Shown: piece after piece, positions 1-6,800 of the stretch
How positions within the stretch are numbered: the first letter of the stretch is position 1
How the letters are laid out: every line of letters starts with the position of its first letter
Origin: Bdellovibrionales bacterium RBG_16_40_8
GTDB taxonomy: Bacteria; Bdellovibrionota; Bdellovibrionia; Bdellovibrionales; UBA1609
Reading direction: 5' to 3'
Assembly (NCBI GenBank): GCA_001769925.1
Contig: MEPT01000024.1
Location: forward strand, 3,844-13,428
Length of the DNA stretch: 9,585 nt
Notes under the pieces: model-generated
What the model was told of the DNA's origin: nothing
What the model saw: only the letters and a program-made list of their open reading frames with translations
Database searches by the model: none
Position numbers and translations under genes: made by a program

Positions 1-1457
1 AAGAAAGTGGTCTTTCAGGGCAACTTGAAATTGCAAAAAAATCTGCTGTAGAAAAAGAAATTCTCATAGCAGAACTACGTAAAGATCTTGAACGTGCTGA
101 GATAGAACTTGGCAATGTAACAAATGCTTACGATTTTGAATTAAAGCAGTCAGAAAAAGTTGAAAAAGAAATTACCTCGCTTCGCGAAGCGCTTACTGAA
201 CTGACAAAACAGATCGAATCTTCGCAGATTTACAAAAATGAAATTGAAGCGAAAATTCAAGGGCTGACTACAGATTACGAAAACTCACGCCGAAGAGTTG
301 ATGAAAATAGTAACGCCGTCACTGAACTTAAAATTAACGTTGCCGCAAAAAAACAAGAGTTAGAAAGTACCGAGCGCGAACTTATATTACTTCAAGCAAC
401 AATATCAGATGTTGAAAGTCAGCTAAAAACAATGAGTGAAGAGACAGAGCGAAACAGTAATACGCTCACCTCTAGTCAAATAACTGTAGAAAATTTGCAA
501 ACAGAATTGCAGCGGGTAATTCATCAGGCAAAAGAAGCAGAGCTTTCAGTAGCGCAATTGTGCAATATTTTTGAAATGGTGCAATCTAATGAGCGTAAAG
601 TTGAAGGTGAATTAAGTCAGACAATGCACGATTTGAATCAAATTCGTGCACGTATGAGCGAAACGCAAATACATCTAGAGCAGTTTAAATTAAAAGAGAC
701 TTACTTGGTTGAGCATATAAATGACCGTTACATGATAAATCTTCGCGATATAGCTTCGCAATACCGTGAACAATCGGGTGATATTGAGCAATTTTCTAAA
801 GACACTGAAGAGCTCCGCGAGAAGTTAAAACGAATTGGTGAAGTGAATCTTTCTGCAATTCAAGAATATGATGAGGTAAAAACTCGCTACGAGTTTTTAT
901 CGCAACAGCACACTGATCTACTTGAAGCAAAAGAGCATTTAAATAAGGTAATCGATCGAATTAATCGTATATGTTCACGACGATTCAAAGAAACTTTTGA
1001 GCAGGTAAATGGTCGTTTTCGTCAGGTATTTCCGGTTTTGTTTGGCGGCGGTGAAGCGAGCTTACAAATTATCGAAGATGTTGAAAGTGGTGAACACGGC
1101 ATAGACATTATAGCGCAGCCGCCAGGTAAAAAAATGCAAAGTGTTACTTTACTTTCTGGGGGAGAAAAGGCACTTACCGCGGTATCGTTAATATTTTCTA
1201 TATTTTTAGTTAAGCCTTCACCATTTTGCTTGCTAGATGAGGTTGATGCCCCACTAGATGATGCAAACGTTATGCGGTTCAATGATCTTGTTAAAGAAAT
1301 GGCTCGTCGCTCACAAATTATTGTAGTTACACACAATAAGCACACCATGAAAGTAAATGACAAACTTTATGGCGTAACAATGCAAGAAAAAGGTGTGTCG
1401 AAAATGGTTTCGGTTAGTCTCGCTGATGCCGAAAAATTGGCGCAGACTTTAACCTAA
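1..1457 (+). CDS. smc: Chromosome partition/condensation ATPase SMC, C-terminal part (5' end outside window)
   Basis: The reading frame is open from the left edge (first full codon at base 3) to the TAA at 1455-1457, giving the last 484 residues. An apparent ATG at 432 is internal, not the start. Roughly the first 310 residues are Glu/Lys/Gln-rich heptad-like sequence without Pro, fitting the returning arm of the SMC coiled coil. The C-terminal ATPase head follows: the conserved VNLSAIQEYDEV segment (about residues 281-292), an FGGGEA strand, the ABC signature LSGGEKAL (384-391, bases 1152 on), the Walker B stretch FCLLDEVDAPLDD (408-420, Asp and Glu at bases 1236-1241), and VVTHNKHTM with the switch His (about 441-449). 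SMC dimers, with ScpA/ScpB in most bacteria, load onto DNA and organise the origin region. The N-terminal Walker A and hinge lie upstream of the window. It is followed after 14 bases by ftsY, a common smc-ftsY pairing. The identification is secure. Confidence 0.97.
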   Translation, partial: ESGLSGQLEIAKKSAVEKEILIAELRKDLERAEIELGNVTNAYDFELKQSEKVEKEITSLREALTELTKQIESSQIYKNEIEAKIQGLTTDYENSRRRVDENSNAVTELKINVAAKKQELESTERELILLQATISDVESQLKTMSEETERNSNTLTSSQITVENLQTELQRVIHQAKEAELSVAQLCNIFEMVQSNERKVEGELSQTMHDLNQIRARMSETQIHLEQFKLKETYLVEHINDRYMINLRDIASQYREQSGDIEQFSKDTEELREKLKRIGEVNLSAIQEYDEVKTRYEFLSQQHTDLLEAKEHLNKVIDRINRICSRRFKETFEQVNGRFRQVFPVLFGGGEASLQIIEDVESGEHGIDIIAQPPGKKMQSVTLLSGGEKALTAVSLIFSIFLVKPSPFCLLDEVDAPLDDANVMRFNDLVKEMARRSQIIVVTHNKHTMKVNDKLYGVTMQEKGVSKMVSVSLADAEKLAQTLT

Positions 1458-1471
1458 TATATGGGCAAATA

Positions 1472-2557
1472 ATGAACATAGACTCCACGAGTTTAATTAT
1501 TGGTCTTAGTATTTTTTTTGTTGTAGTCGGAGCGGTCGGATCTGCCGTTTATTATTTCGCACGTTATTATATAGGCGCTAAAGATACAGCAGATCAACCT
1601 AAGATTGATAAGCCGCAAGTAGATCTGCCTCAGGCCAAATCTCCAGAGAAAACTCTTAAAAACGCATTGACTAATACAAGAGAAAGTATTTGGGGTAGAA
1701 TTGCTAAACTAATAGTTAGTCGTAAGATTAAAGAAGAAATTCGTGAAGAGCTTGAAGAAATTTTATACACTAGCGATTTAGGGCCAAAAACAGCAGAATT
1801 TTTACTAGACAAAATTACTACAAGTCTTTCAGGGGCAGATTTAGCTAATCCAGAGGTTCTAAAACAAACGTTACGCGAAGAAATGAACCATATGTTTTTA
1901 GGTTCAACTAGACAGAGAAATATTTTTGAGAATATTAAGTTGCAGTCAAAACCATGTGTTTGGATGGTAGTAGGAATAAATGGTGTCGGTAAAACTACTA
2001 CTATCGGTAAACTTGCAAGCCTAGCTCAAGAACAGGGGTTAAAAGTATTAATCGTTGCCGGAGACACTTTTCGTGCGGCGGCCGATAGCCAATTGAGAGT
2101 TTGGGCTGAGCGAGCAGGATGTGAAATTTTTAACCCAGATAACGTTAAAGATCCAAGTGCTGTGAGTTACGCTGGGCTTGAAAAGGCCAAATCCATGAAG
2201 GCTGATTTGGTGATTGTCGACACCGCCGGAAGACTTCATACGCAAGAATCATTAATGAAAGAATTAATAAAAATGAAAACTGTGATGGCAAAGGTATTGC
2301 CAGAGGCGCCACAAGAAAGGCTTATGGTTATTGACGCAAATGCCGGTCAAAATGCACTAGTTCAAGCCCGAGAATTTAATAAAGATCTAGAACTCACCGG
2401 CGTTATTATGACAAAAATGGACGGAACAAGTAAAGCCGGAGTAGCTCTTGGGATGGCCTATGAATTAAAAATTCCTATTATTTATGTGGGGATTGGTGAA
2501 GAGGTTACAGACTTAAAACCCTTTGAAGCCAAGGCATTTATTGAGGCCATATTGTGA
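1472..2557 (+). CDS. ftsY: Signal recognition particle receptor FtsY, with predicted N-terminal membrane anchor
   Basis: FtsY is the SRP receptor GTPase that docks ribosome-nascent chain-Ffh complexes at the inner membrane. The 361-residue protein shows the full NG domain. A helical N domain spans about residues 65-150. The G domain carries the P-loop GINGVGKTTT (168-177), the G2 box DTFRAAA (198-204), G3 DTAGR (250-254), G4 TKMD (314-317) and the closing GIGE loop (340-343) followed by DLKPFEAKAF. Instead of the long acidic A domain of E. coli FtsY, the N-terminus is a hydrophobic segment (about 8-30, LIIGLSIFFVVVGAVGSAVY) and a short Pro/Lys/Asp linker. This suggests a transmembrane anchor, as in some non-gammaproteobacterial FtsY. 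Ffh is excluded by the missing M domain. The start is the ATG at 1472; no strong Shine-Dalgarno is visible, so translation may depend on coupling from smc. The stop overlaps the next gene's GTG. Confidence 0.96.
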   Translation: MNIDSTSLIIGLSIFFVVVGAVGSAVYYFARYYIGAKDTADQPKIDKPQVDLPQAKSPEKTLKNALTNTRESIWGRIAKLIVSRKIKEEIREELEEILYTSDLGPKTAEFLLDKITTSLSGADLANPEVLKQTLREEMNHMFLGSTRQRNIFENIKLQSKPCVWMVVGINGVGKTTTIGKLASLAQEQGLKVLIVAGDTFRAAADSQLRVWAERAGCEIFNPDNVKDPSAVSYAGLEKAKSMKADLVIVDTAGRLHTQESLMKELIKMKTVMAKVLPEAPQERLMVIDANAGQNALVQAREFNKDLELTGVIMTKMDGTSKAGVALGMAYELKIPIIYVGIGEEVTDLKPFEAKAFIEAIL

Positions 2558-4191
2558 TAGGGCATCACTCCATTTTTATTTTTATTCTTGGCGGAACTGC
2601 TTTTTTTCTTTTTGGTATGAGTATCGCGAGTGAAAATCTACAAAATCTTGCAGCCAACCAAATTAGGGCTTCGATTGCCAAGCTTTCTAATCGGCCAATT
2701 CTTGGAGTTATGGCCGGTATTATTATTACAGTAATAATGCAAAGTTCTGGGGCTGTTACTTCTATGCTTGTGGGTCTTGGTACTGCAGGTGTTATTACCT
2801 TGCCGCAGGTTATGGGTATTATTATTGGTACTGGAGTAGGAACCACAGTTACCACACAACTATTAAGTCTTAATGTGGCAGTATTTGGATTGCCAATATT
2901 TGCCGTAGCTTTTTCCATTCATTTTTGGACGACTCGTAAAAGCCTAAGTCGGGTAATGCAGGCAGTTATGGGATTTGGACTTATGTTTTGGGGGTTAGAA
3001 GTAATTGGCTGGGGTACAGCTGATTTAAAGCAAACAGAATTTTTTACCGCATCTCTTGAGCATTTACGCTCTAATCCTATGGCAATGCTGGCAATTTCTG
3101 CCGTTTTTACCGCATTTGTACATAGTAGTGCTGCGGTAATAGGTATTGCCATGGCCATGGCTTCATCACACTTAATAACTCTCAATGACGCATTTTATTG
3201 GGTTTACGGGGCCAATCTTGGCACTACCGCTACAGCAATAATAGCAGCAACTGGCAGCAACACAATTGGTCGCCAAGTGGCCTGGTCACATTGCTTTTAT
3301 AAAACACTAATGGTGTGTTTATTTTATTATTTAACTCCATACATGGCGCAGCTTATTGCCTCTGATAGCCCTATTCGTGATGTAGCCAATGCTCATCTTC
3401 TTTTCAATGCTGCAGGAGCAATTATATTTTTTCCATTTATAAGACCTGGGGCGGCGCTTATTGAAAAGATTTTTCCACCATCTGCTCATGAAAAAGAGTT
3501 TACGGTAAAATATTTAGATCGCATTCACTTTGAATCGCCAAGTGTCGTACTTGCGCACGCTGAGCGTGAATGCTTGCGCATGGCAGATATTGTAATTTCA
3601 ATGATTAAAGATTCGATTAGAATTCTAGATGATGATGATACTGATTTGGCTGATGATTTACGGTCCCGTGATAATAAAGTTGATCTGCTAAATCGCGAGA
3701 TAAGTCGTTTTATAACAAAATTTATAGATAATAATGATGGGGTCATGCATCGGCAAATGGTTAGACTTTTTAGCTTTGCTTCTGATCTAGAAAGCGCTGC
3801 TGATGTAATAGATAACTCGATTCTAGATTTGGCACGCAAAAAACATTCTTTGAAAGTTGAATTTAGTAGCGAGGGCTGGAGTGAGCTCAAAGGCCTTCAT
3901 ACTGCTGTTATGGAGGTAGCTTCGCTTTCGGTAAGTTGCTTTCAGCTGCAAAGTAAAGATCTTGCAGCTAAGGTTGTGTTTAAAAAAAGAGTAATTCGCA
4001 AGATGGAAAAAACTATGCGTGAAGCACATATTGAACGTTTAGTACAAGGCAGAGCTGATACGATAAATACTAGTTCAATTCATTTAGATGTTTTAAACGA
4101 CTATCGTCGCGTAGTAGGGCTTTTGGCTAACCACGTCTATACTTTTTTGCGCGGTACTGAAAATTTCAATGTATCTCGTGGAGAGGATTAG
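2554..4191 (+). CDS. Na/Pi cotransporter (NptA/YjbB-like) family membrane protein with C-terminal PhoU-like domain
   Basis: The 545-residue protein has two inverted-repeat-like membrane modules of the Na+/Pi cotransporter II family. The first has ILGGTAFFLFGM near the N-terminus, then IMQSSGAVTSM (Q63-S64-S65) and GTGVGTTVT (92-100). The second has AFVHSSAAVIG (H190-S191-S192) and NLGTTATA (221-228). The QSS and GTT signatures mark the substrate/ion site in this family. The second QSS is HSS here. Several hydrophobic helices fill residues 5-300. Residues about 330-535 are soluble, helical and charged, resembling the PhoU-like tail fused to many bacterial members. The family moves phosphate with Na+ in vertebrates; bacterial members are implicated in phosphate export or homeostasis, and the substrate here is inferred. 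The start is GTG at 2554, overlapping the ftsY TGA by 4 bases, with GAGG at 2543-2546 seven bases upstream. The first family helix begins right at this start, which supports it over downstream ATGs. Confidence 0.88.
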   Translation: MIGHHSIFIFILGGTAFFLFGMSIASENLQNLAANQIRASIAKLSNRPILGVMAGIIITVIMQSSGAVTSMLVGLGTAGVITLPQVMGIIIGTGVGTTVTTQLLSLNVAVFGLPIFAVAFSIHFWTTRKSLSRVMQAVMGFGLMFWGLEVIGWGTADLKQTEFFTASLEHLRSNPMAMLAISAVFTAFVHSSAAVIGIAMAMASSHLITLNDAFYWVYGANLGTTATAIIAATGSNTIGRQVAWSHCFYKTLMVCLFYYLTPYMAQLIASDSPIRDVANAHLLFNAAGAIIFFPFIRPGAALIEKIFPPSAHEKEFTVKYLDRIHFESPSVVLAHAERECLRMADIVISMIKDSIRILDDDDTDLADDLRSRDNKVDLLNREISRFITKFIDNNDGVMHRQMVRLFSFASDLESAADVIDNSILDLARKKHSLKVEFSSEGWSELKGLHTAVMEVASLSVSCFQLQSKDLAAKVVFKKRVIRKMEKTMREAHIERLVQGRADTINTSSIHLDVLNDYRRVVGLLANHVYTFLRGTENFNVSRGED

Positions 4192-4224
4192 AATCTGCGA
4201 CCTAGTGCATTATCAGATGCAAAA

Positions 4225-4253
4225 TTGACCCTTAGGCTACTTTCAGATACTTT
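4225..4253 (+). promoter_or_regulatory. Candidate weak sigma70-type promoter before zapA
   Basis: The largest gap between + strand genes (4192-4290, 99 bases) holds TTGACC at 4225-4230, a 5 of 6 match to the -35 consensus. After 17 bases comes TACTTT at 4248-4253, only a 3 of 6 match to the -10 consensus. Its place between a finished transporter gene and the zapA Shine-Dalgarno would suit a start point for the zapA-to-hydrolase block. The -10 is poor, so this is suggestive only. The TTG of this -35 could also be read as an upstream start of zapA, which I consider less likely. Confidence 0.22.
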
Positions 4254-4279
4254 TAAATCGTACAACAACTTAGACTTTT

Positions 4280-4284
4280 GGAGG
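4280..4284 (+). promoter_or_regulatory. Strong Shine-Dalgarno deciding the zapA start
   Basis: GGAGG lies six bases before the GTG at 4291, close to ideal sequence and spacing. No comparable site precedes the in-frame TTG at 4225. This places translation initiation of zapA at the GTG. Confidence 0.75.
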
Positions 4285-4290
4285 CAAAAA

Positions 4291-4593
4291 GTGTTAGAGG
4301 CTGCAAAACATGTTCATAACGTGCAAGTTGCGGGTCTTTCACTTAAGTTGCGGTCGTCGCACAACGCGCAAACCGTATCAGAATTGATCAAAATAGTAGA
4401 TGAAAAAGTTAAAGATGTCATGGGTGCCAATAGAACGGTATCATTTCAAAATGCATTGTTACTGGCAGCGCTCAATATTGCTGAAGAGCTTTTTTTGCTG
4501 AAAAAAACAGCAACAACAGAATTTGATAAAATTGAAGAGCGCACACGAATTATACTTGATCAAATAGAAGACGTATCTGCGACGACGAATTGA
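4291..4593 (+). CDS. zapA: Cell division protein ZapA (FtsZ-ring associated)
   Basis: ZapA is a small cytoplasmic protein that crosslinks FtsZ protofilaments and stabilises the Z ring. From the GTG at 4291 the product is 100 residues, the usual ZapA size. The N-terminal beta part VQVAGLSLKLRSS (about residues 10-22) is followed by the typical helix ending in IVDEKVKDVM (about 33-42). Then comes ALLLAALNIAEELFLLK (about 53-69), the ZapA signature leading into the C-terminal coiled coil through residue 95. The in-frame TTG at 4225 would add 22 residues with no ZapA-like content and no good ribosome site, whereas GGAGG sits six bases before the GTG. The frame is the same as that of the upstream transporter and stays open back to its TAG. 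The next gene, a 5-formyltetrahydrofolate cyclo-ligase, is a known zapA neighbour in several proteobacteria. Confidence 0.88.
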   Translation: MLEAAKHVHNVQVAGLSLKLRSSHNAQTVSELIKIVDEKVKDVMGANRTVSFQNALLLAALNIAEELFLLKKTATTEFDKIEERTRIILDQIEDVSATTN

Positions 4594-4605
4594 CCCCTCT
4601 TGAAG

Positions 4606-4630
4606 TCTTTGCTTTTTAAGAAAGCAAGGA
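4606..4630 (+). promoter_or_regulatory. Hairpin enclosing the Shine-Dalgarno of the cyclo-ligase gene
   Basis: The 40-base zapA/cyclo-ligase spacer contains a 10-pair inverted repeat: TCTTTGCTTT (4606-4615), a 5-base loop, and AAAGCAAGGA (4621-4630). All pairs are Watson-Crick except one G-U. The right arm contains the whole AAGGA ribosome site (4626-4630), only three bases before the ATG at 4634. No T-run follows, so it does not look like an intrinsic terminator. In RNA it could hide the ribosome site and reduce or couple translation. The structure is seen in the sequence; its function is inferred. Confidence 0.45.
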
Positions 4631-4633
4631 TAT

Positions 4634-5200
4634 ATGACCGACTCAGAAATAATTGAAAAAAAATCTGCGATTAGGCGTCGTATTCAAGCGTCTCTTGCGC
4701 ATGAGCTTCCAGATTCAGAAGTTAGTGAGCGCATCATAAGCTTTTTAAAGAAAATACTGCCTACCGGAGTTATTATCGGCGCTTTTAAATCTCGCCCTGA
4801 TGAACCAGATTTAGAAGCACTTTATGCTGACAAAAATTACCAATTTGCCTTTTCTCGAATTGAGAGTTCAGCGTTAGAATTTTATATTCCGCAAGTTAGT
4901 CACGCTTTTGGCCTAAACTCGTTCGGAATACCTGAACCTATACAAGATAGATCAAAAAAAATCATTCTTGAGGCAATGAAGGCAATATTGGTGCCTGGCA
5001 TAGCATTTGATCGCAATGGAGTTCGATTGGGGCGAGGTGAAGGATTTTATGATCGCACATTAGTTCATTTTACGGGCTTAAAGATCGGTATTGGAATGGT
5101 AGGACAAATGACAAACGATGATTTGCCTCGGGCATCTCATGATGTGGTTATGGATATGGTGGTAACCGATAAATTTATTTATAGAAGATTTGACTCTTAG
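4634..5200 (+). CDS. ygfA: 5-formyltetrahydrofolate cyclo-ligase (5,10-methenyltetrahydrofolate synthetase)
   Basis: This cytoplasmic enzyme uses ATP to convert 5-formyltetrahydrofolate to 5,10-methenyltetrahydrofolate, returning a storage and inhibitory folate to one-carbon metabolism. The 188-residue length is typical. Visible family features are the basic N-terminal helix KKSAIRRRIQ (about residues 9-18), the IGAFKSRPDEPDLEALY stretch (about 48-64, equivalent to the usual EPD segment) and the C-terminal signature LVPGIAFDRNGVRLGRGEGFYDR (about 118-140). The last gives the nucleotide and folate site; the usual GYGGG/GRGKG loop reads GRGEG here. The ATG at 4634 is the only suitable start, since a TGA lies in frame at 4601. 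The ribosome site AAGGA is unusually close to it and lies inside a hairpin. The gene sits between zapA and rny; zapA next to this gene is conserved in gammaproteobacteria too. Confidence 0.93.
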   Translation: MTDSEIIEKKSAIRRRIQASLAHELPDSEVSERIISFLKKILPTGVIIGAFKSRPDEPDLEALYADKNYQFAFSRIESSALEFYIPQVSHAFGLNSFGIPEPIQDRSKKIILEAMKAILVPGIAFDRNGVRLGRGEGFYDRTLVHFTGLKIGIGMVGQMTNDDLPRASHDVVMDMVVTDKFIYRRFDS

Positions 5201-5214
5201 AAGGACAAAAAAAT

Positions 5215-6795
5215 ATGGGATATTCAGCAATTCTTATTTTAATCACATTTGTAGGTGGGGCAGTTTGCGGCATCATCGCTTTATATGTTTATAGACAGAT
5301 GCAAGACAATAAAATTAAAGCAGACGCATCGAAAGAAGCCGATCGTATTGTTGGAAGGGCAAGATCGCAGGCTCATCGAATAGAAAGAGAGGCCACGACT
5401 AAGTCGCAAGAGTTTGAAACAAGAGCGCGTCGCAATGCCGAAAACGAGATTCGCAAAGAAAAACAAAAAATGCAGAGTCATGAGAATTCGTTAAAACAAA
5501 AAGAACAGCGACTTGATGGAGATTACAAAAGAAAAGAAGATGTCTTGCTGGCAAAAATGCGAAGTCTAGAAGATCGTAATGAAAAGTTAAAAATTCAAGA
5601 AAGTAGACTTGAAAATTTAGAAAAAGATACTCAGTATCAAATTGTTGAACTACAGCATAAATTAGAAAGCGTAAGTGCCATGACCACAGAACAGGCTAGA
5701 GCTGAATTGCGCGCGGCCTTAGAAGAAGATGCGCGAAAAGAAATTGCCCCTGAACTTACGAAAATTGAGGAGAAAGCACGTCGTGAGGCTGATCAAAACG
5801 CCAAAAAGATTTTGGCTGTAGCTATTTCTCGTTATGCTAATGAAGTGGCCACAGAAAGAACAGTTAGCATTGTTCCTCTCACCAGCGATGAAATGAAAGG
5901 TAAAATAATTGGTCGTGAGGGTCGAAATATTCGTGCTCTTGAGGCAGCTTGTGGCGTTGATCTTATTATCGACGAAACCCCAGAAGCCGTAGTAATTTCT
6001 AGTTTTGATCCTGTCAGACGTCAAATTGCTAAACTAACGCTTGAAAAATTAATGGCTGACGGGCGTGTTCACCCCGGCAGAATCGAAGAGGTTGTTGAAA
6101 AGGTTAAAGGCGATTTACTGCAAACCATTAAGCAAGACGGCGAGAAAGCTGCATTTGATTTGGGGTTAGCTAGCGTCAATGTCAGTATATTGAATCTTAT
6201 TGGTAGCATGAAGTATCGTATGGTTGGCGCACAAAATCTATATGACCATTGCCTTGAAGTTGCAAATATAGCAGGGCTAATGGCAGCAGAAATAGGTGAA
6301 GATGTGACTGCTGCCAGGCGGGCTGGTTTGCTTCACGATTTAGGCCAGGCAATAGATCATACAGTTGAGGGTAGCGTTTGGCAGGTAGGTGCTGATTTTG
6401 CAAAGCGCTACGGAGAGCGAGATAATATTGTACAGGCCATTCGCTCTCAAGGGATAAAAGACGAGGGGCGAACACTATTAGGTCACATTGTATTTGCCGC
6501 AAATGCTTTTTCAGAGGCACGCCCAGGGGCCAATAGTCAGATGATACAAAACTTTACTCGCCGTCTTGAAGATTTAGAATCTGTCGCCAACAGCTTTGAT
6601 GGGGTTGTGCGCACTTATGCCCTTCAGTCGGGTAAAGAAATTCGTGTGTTAGTTGAAAGTTCGAAAATTACCGATGATCAGGCGAATATGTTGAGTCGAG
6701 ATATTGCACGAAAAATTGAGCGAGAGCTTAACTATCCAGGGCAAATTAAGGTTTCGGTTGTTCGTGAAACACGAATTGTAGAGCATGCGAGATAA
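5215..6795 (+). CDS. rny: RNase Y homologue (membrane-anchored KH/HD endoribonuclease) with altered HD domain
   Basis: RNase Y is a membrane-bound endoribonuclease that starts mRNA decay in bacteria lacking RNase E. The 526-residue product has the whole architecture. There is an N-terminal transmembrane segment (about 4-26), a long Glu/Lys/Arg-rich coiled coil (about 30-200) and a KH RNA-binding domain (about 210-275) with GXXG in KIIGREGRNIRALE (G233-R-E-G236). An HD domain and the conserved C-terminal region ending in YPGQIKVSVVRETR follow. In the HD domain H345 and the H374-D375 pair are present. However, HDIGK reads HDLGQ (Q378), the usual EGSH reads EGSV (V388), AHHGD reads SQGIK (411-415) and AADA reads AANA (N430). 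These positions are normally conserved and several are metal ligands in HD enzymes, so nuclease activity may be lost or changed. The frame is intact with family spacing kept. AAGGA at 5201-5205 supports the ATG. tyrS follows after 5 bases. Confidence 0.93.
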   Translation: MGYSAILILITFVGGAVCGIIALYVYRQMQDNKIKADASKEADRIVGRARSQAHRIEREATTKSQEFETRARRNAENEIRKEKQKMQSHENSLKQKEQRLDGDYKRKEDVLLAKMRSLEDRNEKLKIQESRLENLEKDTQYQIVELQHKLESVSAMTTEQARAELRAALEEDARKEIAPELTKIEEKARREADQNAKKILAVAISRYANEVATERTVSIVPLTSDEMKGKIIGREGRNIRALEAACGVDLIIDETPEAVVISSFDPVRRQIAKLTLEKLMADGRVHPGRIEEVVEKVKGDLLQTIKQDGEKAAFDLGLASVNVSILNLIGSMKYRMVGAQNLYDHCLEVANIAGLMAAEIGEDVTAARRAGLLHDLGQAIDHTVEGSVWQVGADFAKRYGERDNIVQAIRSQGIKDEGRTLLGHIVFAANAFSEARPGANSQMIQNFTRRLEDLESVANSFDGVVRTYALQSGKEIRVLVESSKITDDQANMLSRDIARKIERELNYPGQIKVSVVRETRIVEHAR

Positions 6796-6800
6796 TTTAG

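Noticed and set aside
432..1457. A separate 341-residue protein starting at the ATG at 432
   Set aside because: The same frame is open and coiled-coil-like to the left edge, so this ATG is internal to smc.
3628..3660. GAT repeat run in the transporter gene as a microsatellite
   Set aside because: It encodes a short Asp-rich stretch in the PhoU-like region and is only a few units long; likely ordinary coding sequence.
4594..4633. 6S RNA (ssrS), which lies between zapA and ygfA in gammaproteobacteria
   Set aside because: The spacer is only 40 bases, far too short for a 6S RNA of about 180 bases; only a short hairpin is present.
5168..5177. Palindrome ATAAATTTAT near the cyclo-ligase stop as an operator
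   Set aside because: It is short and AT-only inside coding sequence, expected by chance at this base composition.
6197..6520. Reverse-strand open frames under rny, smc, ftsY and other genes
   Set aside because: They lie wholly inside well-identified genes, have no recognisable family features, and are best explained as shadows.
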